A stretch of DNA of 64,000 nucleotides, from positions 1 through 64,000 of the forward strand of contig JAHISQ010000112.1 of assembly GCA_018818125.1 (NCBI GenBank). The letters run 5' to 3'. The notes under the pieces are model-generated. The model was given only the letters and a program-made list of their open reading frames with translations. It was not told the DNA's origin and did not search any database. Origin of the DNA: Candidatus Rifleibacteriota bacterium. Its GTDB lineage: Bacteria > Muiribacteriota > Ozemobacteria > Ozemobacterales > Ozemobacteraceae. Of this stretch, positions 8,795 to 17,338 are shown piece after piece; within the stretch, counting starts at the first letter, position 1, and the number at the start of each line of letters is the position of its first letter. The position numbers and the translations under genes are program-made.

Positions 8795-8983
8795 ATGTCA
8801 AGATTTTGTATGGTTTGCAACCGTGGACCAAGGGTTGGCTTTAAGCTCAGCCATTCTCATCACCGCACTAAAAGACGCTGGAACATCAATCTCCAGAAAA
8901 AACGGGTCATGCTCAACGGCGCTCGCGTTCGTGGATATGTTTGCACCCGCTGTCTTGGAAGCGATAAGTTAATAGCGGCTTAA
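8795..8983 (+). CDS. rpmB: Large ribosomal subunit protein bL28
   Basis: 62 aa from ATG 8795 with a strong SD (TTGGAGG, 8781-8787). It has the bL28 signature 'MSRFCMVCNRGPRVGFKLSHSHHRTKRRW' and 'NLQKKRV...RGYVCTRC'. It is the zinc-binding (C+) form, with Cys5/Cys8 and Cys50/Cys53. It is a component of the 50S subunit. The gene is monocistronic here with two tandem promoters, and 22 bp separate it from the convergent ThiT-like gene. Confidence 0.96.
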   Translation: MSRFCMVCNRGPRVGFKLSHSHHRTKRRWNINLQKKRVMLNGARVRGYVCTRCLGSDKLIAA

Positions 8984-9005
8984 GCAGGCGCGACCGAATC
9001 GCGTG

Positions 9006-9578
9006 TCAGATATTTTGTCTGGCGCATAGAGCCTGGTGATTCCGGGCGATATAGCTGACAAGTATTACGCAGATTACGGTTTCTGGAAGCATGTGACCGA
9101 GATTGTAGACGCAACTGGCAGTTAAAGCTTTAGTGAAGGTGTCTTGTCCGGTCACAAAGAAAATTGCACCAGCGATAACGTGTAGAAGCAGACGAATAAC
9201 GTTTGCCAGCGTTGTCGCTGTTGCTGCTTTAGCTGGAGTTTTCCAGGCAATGGCACCAGCAAGACCGAGAGAACTGTAGGCAAGAGGGTAGTCGAGCAGA
9301 AACTGCAGCGGGTGAACGATAAATGGCCGGGTTGTCAGCATGAGCAATCCTAGCAAGGCGCCGCTGATGCAACCGGTCAACAGACCGTGCCGAGCCGCCA
9401 GTAACAGCAGCGGAAGAGCGCCGAGAGAGACTGACCCGCCATTTGGCATCTGAAAAAGTTTGATATTCGACAGCGCCAGCGCGGCTGCTAACAGCATTCC
9501 GCACTCGGTAACAACATTGAGATTTCGCAGTCGCACGTTTTGCCTCGACTCTGCATTTTGTCTGCATTTGAATACCAT
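9006..9578 (-). CDS. ThiT-like energy-coupled thiamine transporter S-component
   Basis: 190 aa from ATG 9578 (GGTGGGAAATA upstream). The longer reading frame to 9839 overlaps the divergent gene. There are about six hydrophobic segments. 'NGGSVSLGALPLLLLAARHGLLTGCISGALLGLL' followed by 'PLQFLLDYPLAYSSLGLAGAI' is characteristic of the ThiT family, which binds thiamine and uses a shared ECF ATPase/T-component module. No ECF module is encoded in the window, so it would have to rely on a distant one. The N-terminal ~20 residues are basic (KCRQNAESRQNVRLR). It is divergent from the TAXI gene. A convincing TPP riboswitch was looked for upstream and not found. Confidence 0.78.
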   Translation of the reverse strand: MVFKCRQNAESRQNVRLRNLNVVTECGMLLAAALALSNIKLFQMPNGGSVSLGALPLLLLAARHGLLTGCISGALLGLLMLTTRPFIVHPLQFLLDYPLAYSSLGLAGAIAWKTPAKAATATTLANVIRLLLHVIAGAIFFVTGQDTFTKALTASCVYNLGHMLPETVICVILVSYIARNHQALCARQNI

Positions 9579-9736
9579 TATTTCCCACCGCTTGGCAATG
9601 ATATAACGATTCAAATTCCATTCGACTGCCTCGCCTCGACCGCCTGAGTTTTGAAAGCAATGATTTACTGGTGGGTTTTTATGAAAGGCATAATGTGTTA
9701 TTATCAGTAAAATTCGGTTCTGTAGGGGGGCGTAGG

Positions 9737-10693
9737 ATGAAAAGAGTATATCTGCTGATAGCGCTGATACCAGCTTTGCTAGTATTGACAGGGCTCGCCG
9801 GTTGTGGTGGGTCAGATCCGAGTCGTACTGAATACACAATTGCTACAGGGTCGAAATCGGGTGTTTATTTTCCGATTGGCGAGGCGCTGGCGGTTATTCT
9901 CAAAAAAACATTTCCGAATGTTACCCTGAAAGTTTTGGAGACTGGTGGTAGTGTTGAGAATCTCCAGCTTCTGCGCGATGGCAAGGTTGATATGGCGCTG
10001 GTTCAGAACGATATTGCGTTTTATGCGGCTGAAGGCGAAGCCATGTTTAATGGCCAGAAGATATCAAATATCAGTGGTATTGCCACGCTTTTTCCGGAAG
10101 TGGTGCAGATAATCGTTCGCAAAGAAACTGGTATTAAGACTCTTGCTGACATGGCTGGTCACAAAATTGCCGTTGGCAACAAGGACAGCGGTACTTTTTA
10201 TAATGCACAGCAGCTGTTGACCATAGCTAAGGTTTGGGAGCAGATCGATCAGCAGTATATCAACGCGGGCGAAGCGATGAAAGAGATGCAGGAAGGTCGT
10301 ATTGATGGCTTTATTTTTACCAGCGGCATGCCTAACCCCTCGATCGTAGAGTTGGCGCGCAAGGTAGAAGTTAATCTGGTTCCGGTAGATCCTGATCTGG
10401 TGCAAAAACTGGTTAACACCTATTCATTTTATTACCCATCGACTATCGAAGCAAATCAGTATCCAGGCCAGACTGAAGAAATTTCGGCGGTAGAAATCAA
10501 TGCCATACTGCTTTCTGGCACGACTTTGAGTGAAAACGATCAGTATCTGATGACAAAGTATCTTTTTGGTCAGCCCAATGAACTAGGAGAGAGTCATCCA
10601 CGTCTGAGTAAGATGACCAAGAACAGTTTGCGGCGCCAAATGCCGGTTCAGCTTGGTAAGGGTGCTTACAAGGCGCATTCTGAAGTCCCCTGA
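9737..10693 (+). CDS. TAXI-family TRAP transporter solute-binding lipoprotein
   Basis: 318 aa from ATG 9737 (purine-rich GGGGGGCGTAGG upstream). The lipobox reads LTGLAGC. The mature protein begins 'EYTIATGSKSGVYFPIGEALAVILKK' and continues with 'VLETGGSVENLQLLRDGKVDMALVQNDIA', both hallmarks of the TAXI family, which binds glutamate-like or other carboxylates for TRAP uptake. No DctQM-type permease is adjacent, so this binding protein is an orphan here. The gene is followed 67 bp later by ddl. Confidence 0.85.
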   Translation: MKRVYLLIALIPALLVLTGLAGCGGSDPSRTEYTIATGSKSGVYFPIGEALAVILKKTFPNVTLKVLETGGSVENLQLLRDGKVDMALVQNDIAFYAAEGEAMFNGQKISNISGIATLFPEVVQIIVRKETGIKTLADMAGHKIAVGNKDSGTFYNAQQLLTIAKVWEQIDQQYINAGEAMKEMQEGRIDGFIFTSGMPNPSIVELARKVEVNLVPVDPDLVQKLVNTYSFYYPSTIEANQYPGQTEEISAVEINAILLSGTTLSENDQYLMTKYLFGQPNELGESHPRLSKMTKNSLRRQMPVQLGKGAYKAHSEVP

Positions 10694-10760
10694 GCCTGGA
10701 GTCAAACTCGGGCAGATTTTTGCCGATAATGATTAAAGAAAGTATATTCAAGGAGTGCAT

Positions 10761-11900
10761 ATGAATTCTGAATCAGTCGGCAAAATCAAAGTTGGTGTTA
10801 TTTTTGGTGGCAGGTCAGGCGAACACGAAGTTTCTCTGGTGTCAGCCAACTCAATCATAAAAGCTCTTAACCCCGATAAATACGAAGTAATTCCGGTCGG
10901 CATCACCAGGCAAGGTGCATGGATGGTCGGAGTGAAACCTGAGGCACTGCTTGAATACAGCAAGTCAGGTTCACACAGCTGTCTGGCGTTCAATGCCACT
11001 TCTGGTGGCAAGGCCAGTTTGAACTGCGACCCGACCAACAAGGGGCTGATGTTGCTCGATAAGCCAAAAGCCGAGAACCAGGTGCAGCTCGACGTGCTGT
11101 TTCCCATCATTCATGGCACTTCTGGCGAAGACGGAACTCTTCAAGGCATGCTTGAACTGGCTGATATGCCCTACGTCGGTTGTGGCGTGCTTGCTTCGGC
11201 TGTCGGCATGGACAAGACGTTTTCCAAGCGACTGTTTCGCGATGCAGGCATTGAGATAGCGCCCTATAAAGAAGTGTTGCGCAGTCGCGTTAAATCAGAT
11301 CCTGACCTGGTAATCAGCGAAATTGAAAGTGAACTTGGTTACCCATGCTTTGTTAAGCCGGTAAACTCTGGTTCTTCTGTCGGCATCAGCAAGGCGAAAA
11401 GTCGCGATTCATTAAAGGTGGCACTTGAACTGGCAGCACGCTATGATCGCAAAATTCTTGTCGAGTCATACGTGAATGGCCGCGAGATTGAGGTTTCGGT
11501 GCTTGGCAATGATGACCCGATTGCTTCGCTGCCCGGTGAGATTGTTCCGTGTAATGAGTTTTATGACTACAGCGCAAAATACGTTGACAACAGATCTGAG
11601 CTTAAAATACCGGCTGATCTGTCGGCTGAAACCATTGAACAGATACGGGCGCTGGCGATTAGAGCCTATAAAGCGCTTGACTGTGCCGGCATGGCACGTG
11701 TCGACTTCTTTCTTGAGCGCGGCAGCAATCGCATCATAATTAATGAAATCAATACTATTCCTGGTTTTACCAGTATCAGCATGTATCCAAAACTATGGGA
11801 AGCCACTGGTATCAGCTATCCCGAACTTGTCGATCGACTGGTTGATCTGGCGCTTGAACGTTATCGCGACAAACAGGAATCTCTTGCCACCGTAAGCTGA
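10761..11900 (+). CDS. ddl: D-alanine--D-alanine ligase
   Basis: 379 aa from ATG 10761, five bases after AAGGAG. An in-frame GTG at 10755 falls inside the SD. '[19 protein letters not shown]' is the N-terminal ddl signature. '[25 protein letters not shown]' is the substrate loop. '[20 protein letters not shown]' and '[18 protein letters not shown]' belong to the ATP-grasp domain. The omega loop carries the Tyr-type sequence 'FYDYSAKY' expected for a D-Ala-D-Ala ligase rather than a VanA-type D-Ala-D-Lac ligase. The enzyme is cytoplasmic and acts in peptidoglycan precursor synthesis. The gene ends exactly where the convergent gene at 11901 ends. Confidence 0.95.
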   Translation: MNSESVGKIKVGVIFGGRSGEHEVSLVSANSIIKALNPDKYEVIPVGITRQGAWMVGVKPEALLEYSKSGSHSCLAFNATSGGKASLNCDPTNKGLMLLDKPKAENQVQLDVLFPIIHGTSGEDGTLQGMLELADMPYVGCGVLASAVGMDKTFSKRLFRDAGIEIAPYKEVLRSRVKSDPDLVISEIESELGYPCFVKPVNSGSSVGISKAKSRDSLKVALELAARYDRKILVESYVNGREIEVSVLGNDDPIASLPGEIVPCNEFYDYSAKYVDNRSELKIPADLSAETIEQIRALAIRAYKALDCAGMARVDFFLERGSNRIIINEINTIPGFTSISMYPKLWEATGISYPELVDRLVDLALERYRDKQESLATVS

Positions 11901-13940
11901 TCAAAGCTTCTCGGCATCAATAGCAAGACCGCACCCTTCAGGGGTGCTTTCCCATTTATATGGGCCAAATTGTGAGGCCTTGAACATCGCTTCGCTGCAG
12001 ATCTGGCAGATTTTATCCTGCGGCAGTGGAGTCTCTGAAGTAAAGGCACTGAATTTCTGGCTGCAGAAGACGATTTTTAGTTGCTGGCCTTTGGTGAGGT
12101 AAATGCATTCTGCGCCCAGTCGGTTATGTCTGGCGGCAAGCGCACATAATTCGCTCTCAGCATCGGTTGCGTTGACCTGATAATCTAGTGAAGTCAGAAA
12201 AACAGACTCTTCGCGCCCGAGTTTCCAGTCTATTGCCAGGCGTCCTCGCCACAAAGAAATAAGCACAAGGCTGTCTGGCCGTGATGTGGCTGGCAAATAC
12301 TTGCCGCTGGCAGCGTGAAGATTGATGCGTGACTCATTGAGGGTCAACGGGTCGAACTCGCTGCGTTCGCCTTCGCGCATGTTGTCGGGGAAGAAATTGA
12401 GCTTATTGATTATTTCAAGGCTGTTGAGTAACTGATCCGAGCGGCCTTCGCTGGCGAAGCCAGCGTCGATCTCTTTTTGTTGTTTACGCTCAAGTGCCCT
12501 ACGGATAATTCCGCAGAATGCTACGCTGGAGAGCAACGCCAGTGCTTGGATGAAGTTGGGACCAGAGCCAAAAAGTCTTATCCAGAAAATCGGGTTAAGA
12601 GCTGGCAGAATTGAGATGCCGGTAACAAAACACATGGTGAGTAAAAAGTCGTTAAGAGCTGTCTGGCTGGAAAATTTGTGTTGGCTGCGTTCGAGCAGGA
12701 GTTGCAGATTTTCGTCGGCAAGATGGTTTTGCAGCCCGCCAAAAATTACTGATGTTGCAGTAATGCTGAGTGACCCGGTTTCAACTATTCCCTGACGGAA
12801 GCCATCATTGGTTATGAAAATGCGTTGTTGCAATGCGGTGTCTGATCGTTCGGAAGTCTGTGCTGGCCATTTCTTGAGGAACAAAAGCCAGGGCAGAGAA
12901 AATTGAAAAAGCAAAAGAATTGCTGCGAAAAAAACAACTGGCGCGGCTGCTGCACCGAGAGGGCGTGTAATTGGCCAGATCGGCAGTCTGACAACCATAT
13001 TGTGAAGAATGATCAGGGTGAGGGCGCCGGCGATAAGTGGTAGATGTCTGGCTATCGCAAGCGAGAGTTGTTCCCGGCAATAGCGCAGCAGGCCGGAGCT
13101 GTTTTTTTTGACCAGACTTTCGATGCTGTGCAGCGGAATCTGACAGAAAGACCAGCTGATAAGGATATGAGCTGCCAGAAAAATAAACCTGCTTACGCTG
13201 CCGAGCCGATAGGGTAAAGAAAGCAGTAGAAGCATTATTGCTGAAGCAGTGAGCAGAATATTGCACATTGGCGAATAGAGGAAAGCAACGAATGGTCCCC
13301 GTCGATCTGCCCGACAGGCGTATCTGTTCAGCCAGACATGTTTTTCGATACTGGTAACCGCAGCGGGAAAAAGCATGAGAAATATCCACAATGCCAGGAA
13401 AAACACAGTTAAATTGGTTTTTTGCGGTACGGCGATATTCTCGGGTTGCACCTGCTGATTGAGAGGTTGAAGGGGCTGGCTGATTTTTTGCAGTTCTTCA
13501 TTGACAAGTTGCAATTCAGACTTGTTGCTGGTTGCTGTGTGAATATCGGCAAGCAGTGTAAGGCACTGCTTTGTTTCAACCGCAGATCGGCTGGTTGTGG
13601 TTACGTGGCGCAGTAAAACGACTGCCTGTGTGTAATATTTCAGCTCGACAAAGAGCGCAGCTCTGGCAGCATCAATGCTCACACGGTCGTCAATGTTCAG
13701 GGTCGGGTTCAGCTCGTCGAATCGGCGCAACGTCGAGCAGGCCAGCGCGGCGTCGATATCGGTTCTGGCAGTAAGCTCGCCCAGTTTTTTCCAGAAAGTT
13801 GCCGGGGAACGTTCCTGAAGAATGTTCAGGAGTTTGTTGTCATCCGGAAAACCCGTCAGGTCGCGCTGGTGGAAATTGCCAACCAGCGTCAGCAATGTAA
13901 ACAGTATTGTTAGCAGTATCAGTAATAGTTTGCTGCGCAT
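11901..13940 (-). CDS. Multi-pass membrane protein with degenerate M48-like peptidase region
   Basis: 679 aa from ATG 13940 (GAGG five bases upstream). It has an N-terminal hydrophobic signal-anchor, a helical soluble stretch (about 30-175), and then several membrane segments between about 180 and 370. A region 'RIFITNDGFRQGIVETGSLSITATSVIFGGLQNHLADENLQLLLERSQHKF' (given here only as landmarks) matches the order of M48 metallopeptidases. However, the HExxH zinc site is replaced by 'ERSQH', and the downstream E-x-x-A-D motif reads 'EIDAGFAS'. A soluble C-terminal domain with a C-Q-I-C pair follows. It is probably catalytically inactive as an M48 enzyme. It is co-transcribed with the alpha/beta-hydrolase-like gene 10 bp upstream. 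Confidence 0.65.
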   Translation of the reverse strand: MRSKLLLILLTILFTLLTLVGNFHQRDLTGFPDDNKLLNILQERSPATFWKKLGELTARTDIDAALACSTLRRFDELNPTLNIDDRVSIDAARAALFVELKYYTQAVVLLRHVTTTSRSAVETKQCLTLLADIHTATSNKSELQLVNEELQKISQPLQPLNQQVQPENIAVPQKTNLTVFFLALWIFLMLFPAAVTSIEKHVWLNRYACRADRRGPFVAFLYSPMCNILLTASAIMLLLLSLPYRLGSVSRFIFLAAHILISWSFCQIPLHSIESLVKKNSSGLLRYCREQLSLAIARHLPLIAGALTLIILHNMVVRLPIWPITRPLGAAAAPVVFFAAILLLFQFSLPWLLFLKKWPAQTSERSDTALQQRIFITNDGFRQGIVETGSLSITATSVIFGGLQNHLADENLQLLLERSQHKFSSQTALNDFLLTMCFVTGISILPALNPIFWIRLFGSGPNFIQALALLSSVAFCGIIRRALERKQQKEIDAGFASEGRSDQLLNSLEIINKLNFFPDNMREGERSEFDPLTLNESRINLHAASGKYLPATSRPDSLVLISLWRGRLAIDWKLGREESVFLTSLDYQVNATDAESELCALAARHNRLGAECIYLTKGQQLKIVFCSQKFSAFTSETPLPQDKICQICSEAMFKASQFGPYKWESTPEGCGLAIDAEKL

Positions 13941-13950
13941 AATCACCTCG

Positions 13951-14991
13951 TCATGGTCGGTTGGTTACCAGGAGACCCTTGAGTTTTCGGCCATCGCTCC
14001 AGTAGCCCATGAATCTGAGCTCAGGAGTATTCTTGAAAAGGTTAAGGCCAGCTTGTTTTACAAAGGCGATCTGTTGAAGAGCATCGAAGACTCTGAAAAT
14101 TGCGAACCAGTCGAAGGCGTCGATGGCTTGGGTTCGCAGTGAGCTGGCAACCTGCTGCTCGCGGAACATCCTAACAAATTCGTGGCGGCGTTTGATCAGC
14201 AGGCGTTCGTATATCGGGCGCTCTGGTGACAGCGGCGCGAGTTCGTCGGCGATCAACGGAGGCTGCCCGTAGAAGTCCGATAAAACCGTGATAAATACCT
14301 TGTTATCGGATTTAATGCGATCAGCGGCATAAAATATTTCGCGTGCAGTCTGGTCATTTGTCGGATCAACCTGGTCGCCGCTGATTACCGCCATGCGTGC
14401 CTGGCGACTGATTCCGGTAAGATCCAGCAGCTTCAGAGAACGCTGTTGTGGTGTAATTATCATTACTACGCCAGGTTTGGGCAGTCCAAAATAATCGGTA
14501 GACGCCGCCAAATTGGCAGCCAGCACACCGCCGGCGCCATGTCCAATTATTGCGACATGATTAAGGTCGATCTGGATCTGTTTGCGCGCAAAAGCCTGTA
14601 GGAGAAAGTCTTTGATCGATCTGACAATGTTCGGGTGATAGTCTTCTTCAAGGGCACTGGTTCCCTGAAATCGCGGAAACACCACAACCATGCCGCATCG
14701 GCACAGATGCCTGATCAGGCCCATATAATGTTCAGGATCTTCTGTCAGCCAATCATGCAGAAGTATAACCAGTCCGGCCTTGGCAAGTGCCGGTTCTGCC
14801 GGTTCAAAAACCTGGTAACGCTCGTGGTTCAGGCCACGCTCCCAGGTTGTCAGCGACTCATGCTGGTATAGAGCGCCACCCGGCCCAACCGCAGGCTGCA
14901 CCGGGCCGTATTTCAGTTCGCCAGTCGCATTAGCCCGTGCACATATTGTCAGCAGTAGTGCTGAAAATAGAGCAGCGGTTATAAGTCGCAT
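13951..14991 (-). CDS. Secreted alpha/beta-hydrolase-fold protein lacking the nucleophile serine
   Basis: 346 aa with a signal peptide (MRLITAALFSALLLTICARANA). 'AGLVILLHDWLTEDPEHYMGLIRHLCRCGMVVVFPRF' is the usual alpha/beta-hydrolase start of the dienelactone-hydrolase/PET-hydrolase type. The nucleophile elbow, normally G-H-S-x-G-G, reads Gly150-His151-Gly152-Ala153-Gly154-Gly155, so the catalytic Ser is Gly. The DNA (GGACATGGCGCCGGC read on the minus strand) is unambiguous. Downstream, 'VISGDQVDPTND' resembles the acid-residue strand. It is therefore a probable pseudo-hydrolase. It is first in a pair with the degenerate M48-like membrane protein and lies 19 bp after the small membrane protein gene. 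Confidence 0.75.
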   Translation of the reverse strand: MRLITAALFSALLLTICARANATGELKYGPVQPAVGPGGALYQHESLTTWERGLNHERYQVFEPAEPALAKAGLVILLHDWLTEDPEHYMGLIRHLCRCGMVVVFPRFQGTSALEEDYHPNIVRSIKDFLLQAFARKQIQIDLNHVAIIGHGAGGVLAANLAASTDYFGLPKPGVVMIITPQQRSLKLLDLTGISRQARMAVISGDQVDPTNDQTAREIFYAADRIKSDNKVFITVLSDFYGQPPLIADELAPLSPERPIYERLLIKRRHEFVRMFREQQVASSLRTQAIDAFDWFAIFRVFDALQQIAFVKQAGLNLFKNTPELRFMGYWSDGRKLKGLLVTNRP

Positions 14992-15010
14992 TGTGCTGTT
15001 TTTCAGTTGA

Positions 15011-15430
15011 TCAGGATCCGGTCAGCTTTTTTTCAATATGCTGACGGAAATGTTCGAAGCCTAGCTTTTCGAGTCCTACCAGAAAAATGAATATGAAGAT
15101 TCCGGCCAGACTTCCGGCTTTTATTTCGGCTCGTTTAACTTCTGCCACATTCGGATCATGCGGAGTCGTGATGTTCTCGATGAAAACCGCTGCAGCAGCC
15201 AGCCCAACAACCCAGGTCGAAAAATTTTCGAGGCTGATCAGGAGATTCCAAAAAAAGCCACCAACCCGTTTTTCGCCTTTGAGCAGCGGACGGTTAGTTA
15301 AATAGATCGGCAGAAGCAGTGGGCCAAGTAGCAACACGACTAGAACCCAGAACCAGTCGAGTGTCTTGCGTTGTTTGCTGTCCCAGGCTACCCAGATCGT
15401 AGTTAGCGCTCGTATCCATCTAGGCCACAT
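15011..15430 (-). CDS. Small multi-pass membrane protein of unknown function
   Basis: 139 aa from ATG 15430 (GAGGAGAAAATT upstream); the ORF to 15595 has no SD and overlaps a divergent promoter. There are three hydrophobic segments (about 23-45, 68-92 and 108-125), with a basic C-terminus (EHFRQHIEKKLTG). I recognise no domain. It is probably the first gene of a three-gene unit with the pseudo-hydrolase and the degenerate M48-like protein, both likewise at the envelope. Confidence 0.6.
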   Translation of the reverse strand: MWPRWIRALTTIWVAWDSKQRKTLDWFWVLVVLLLGPLLLPIYLTNRPLLKGEKRVGGFFWNLLISLENFSTWVVGLAAAAVFIENITTPHDPNVAEVKRAEIKAGSLAGIFIFIFLVGLEKLGFEHFRQHIEKKLTGS

Positions 15431-15552
15431 AATTTTCTCCTCAGCTATGCTTGTATTTTCAAACCAAGAATAACACACCCCCGACAAAGTTTCAAAAAAA
15501 TATGGGTAATTTTCCGGGTGTACTGCCACACAAAAAAAAAGTTGAAACTTAG

Positions 15553-15582
15553 TTTCCGTACAGAGCGTATTATTAGTATAAT
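15553..15582 (+). promoter_or_regulatory. Promoter of the LysM-protein gene
   Basis: A consensus -10 TATAAT (15577-15582) lies 34 bp before the chosen ATG. The best -35 (TTTCCG, 18-bp spacer) is weak. The ATG inside the -10 region (15581) is therefore unlikely to be the start. Confidence 0.45.
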
Positions 15583-15616
15583 GGTAAAAGATCAAATACT
15601 TTCGCGAGGTGTAGCA

Positions 15617-17245
15617 ATGAATTGCAAAAAAAATATTATTTTATTGTTTGCGCTGACGATCAGCTGTTTAACTGCATTTGCCGCGGATACTCCTGCAACG
15701 ACAGGACTATTCAATGTGAGCTCTGATATAACTGGCATTACCAGCGAAATAAAGGTGGTGTCAGAAGAGATTGAGAGCTTGGTAAACAACCCCCAACCAG
15801 TTGAGAAGAAGGTCGAAAAGGTTGTTAAGCTAGTTGGCTACACTGTTAAGGCCGGCGATAGCCTCTGGAAAATAGCCCAGGAGCTTCTTGGCGATGGTAA
15901 CCGCTATCGGGAAATCGTTGAAGCCAATAAAGAATCTTTTCCTTCATTGCTCAAAAACCCAGACCTGATACATTCAGGTTGGAATCTCAAAGTTCCACAA
16001 GAAGTTCCTGCAGCACCTCAGCAGACTGCAACCGCGACAACCCCAATCGTTGCTGTTGATGCTGGCTCTGCTTCATCGACAGCTCAGGTTGCTCAGGTTC
16101 CGCAGCTGTCAATTAAAGAAAAACTTGCCAAACTGCAGAAAGCCCTTGATTCAGCTAACGTTGCTTTGTTGGCACAGGGCATGCGCATTGCCGATCTGAA
16201 CGCTAAGACAATCAGGTTCCTGATCGATAACAAATTTATGACCGAAGAAGAATGGATGGCGATGAACCCACCTGTGGGTTACTTTTATCGCCTCGACAAA
16301 GTTGGTAAGGTTGAACTAGTTGGCGACAACAATATGCCTTTGACCAACGAAGAAATTGCCAAGATCGATAGCGCTGGCAAACAGACTACACAGACAGCTT
16401 CTACGACCGGTGAGAAATCATGGTGGCAGAAGTGGCTTGATGCTTTGCGCGGTATTGGCAGCAAGGATCAGGCATCTACCGAAACCAAACCTGCTACCGA
16501 AACTAAACCTGCTACCGAAACCAAACCTGCTACTGAAACTAAACCTGCTACTGAAACTAAACCTGCTACCGAAACTAAACCTGCTACTGAAACCAAACCC
16601 GCTACTGAAACCAAGCCTGCTGCTCCTACAGTCAAACCAGAAGAAACTTCAAGCAGATCTGAAGCAGAAATGGCCCGGGCAGCTAATGCTCAGTATCAGA
16701 AGTTCATCAAAGAAATTGGCATGCCAGATCTCGATATGGATTTCAGAGATTATCGCGATGCTATTGAAGATGGTATGCGCCTGGTAAAAAATGACGGATT
16801 CTTTAAGGTCAGCCCATTCAGCGACTTGCTTGCCTTCCATCTGATTGATCTACAGGCAACTCTTATGAATTCTCAGGCACACTACGAAAAGATGGTCGAT
16901 AAAAATCGTACAAGCTGGCTGCTTGGTCTTGTTAATCAGAATATTGACAGTGCTGGCAAAAGGGTTGAACAAGACAAAGAAAGACTCAAAGTTGCCTGGG
17001 GAAAAATGAAAGAAGCTCTTGTTTCTACCAAAACCGAAACTGTCAAACTTCAAGGTGAAGCTGTAACCAATCGTGCAAGAGCCAAAGAAGCCACAGCTGA
17101 ACTGGCTAAACTTGATGTTTATGACTCAGCTAACTCTAAGCAGGTCTCAAAACTTAAAGGTGAAATCAAAGATCTCGACAATGCGAATGAAAAGTTGCAG
17201 ACCAATATCGGAAAACTTCAGAACATCACCAAAAGCTTCAGCTAA
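15617..17245 (+). CDS. Exported LysM-domain protein with TETKPA tandem repeats
   Basis: 542 aa from ATG 15617 (GCGAGG upstream). The signal peptide ends about AFA-A at residue 22-23. A single LysM domain occupies about 74-127 (YTVKAGDSLWKIAQELLGDGNRYREIVEANK...LIHSGWNLKVP) and should bind peptidoglycan. A soluble segment (about 160-270) follows. Then come eight perfect copies of the hexapeptide TETKPA encoded at 16478-16621, and a long helical C-terminal half rich in Lys/Glu that is likely coiled-coil. The repeat is a flexible spacer between the wall-binding and coiled-coil parts. A strong terminator (17285-17317) follows, so it is monocistronic. Confidence 0.8.
   Translation: MNCKKNIILLFALTISCLTAFAADTPATTGLFNVSSDITGITSEIKVVSEEIESLVNNPQPVEKKVEKVVKLVGYTVKAGDSLWKIAQELLGDGNRYREIVEANKESFPSLLKNPDLIHSGWNLKVPQEVPAAPQQTATATTPIVAVDAGSASSTAQVAQVPQLSIKEKLAKLQKALDSANVALLAQGMRIADLNAKTIRFLIDNKFMTEEEWMAMNPPVGYFYRLDKVGKVELVGDNNMPLTNEEIAKIDSAGKQTTQTASTTGEKSWWQKWLDALRGIGSKDQASTETKPATETKPATETKPATETKPATETKPATETKPATETKPATETKPAAPTVKPEETSSRSEAEMARAANAQYQKFIKEIGMPDLDMDFRDYRDAIEDGMRLVKNDGFFKVSPFSDLLAFHLIDLQATLMNSQAHYEKMVDKNRTSWLLGLVNQNIDSAGKRVEQDKERLKVAWGKMKEALVSTKTETVKLQGEAVTNRARAKEATAELAKLDVYDSANSKQVSKLKGEIKDLDNANEKLQTNIGKLQNITKSFS
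16478..16621 (+). repeat. Eight tandem 18-bp units encoding TETKPA
   Basis: The unit is ACYGAAACYAARCCYGCT repeated eight times in frame. Differences are only synonymous third-base changes (C/T, A/G), so the peptide repeat is perfect while the DNA is drifting. This suggests selection on the peptide or recent expansion followed by silent change. Confidence 0.95.
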
Positions 17246-17284
17246 AATATAGTTGGCCGCGAAAGTAATTTGGTTTATACTTGC

Positions 17285-17317
17285 GGGCAGGGGATTTATA
17301 TCCCCTGCCCGATTTTA
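17285..17317 (+). terminator. Rho-independent terminator after the LysM-protein gene
   Basis: GGGCAGGGGA (17285-17294), loop TTTATA, TCCCCTGCCC (17301-17310), then a T-rich tail GATTTTATTT. The 10-bp stem is perfect. Confidence 0.85.
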
Positions 17318-17338
17318 TTTGTATGAAAGGCTAAATAC

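Noticed and set aside
9560..9720. Possible TPP riboswitch upstream of the ThiT-like gene
   Set aside because: The segment before the start has a distant likeness to the 3' TPP core (ATTGCCAAGCGGTGGGAA), but the invariant CTGAGA motif and the pairing helices are missing.
10720..10748. TTGCCG-N17-TATATT as the ddl promoter
   Set aside because: The spacing is right, but the transcript would start within the SD and leave ddl without it. The true promoter is probably upstream.
16478..16621. Regular 18-bp repeats as a possible CRISPR array
   Set aside because: The units are contiguous with no spacers, in frame, and encode a peptide repeat.
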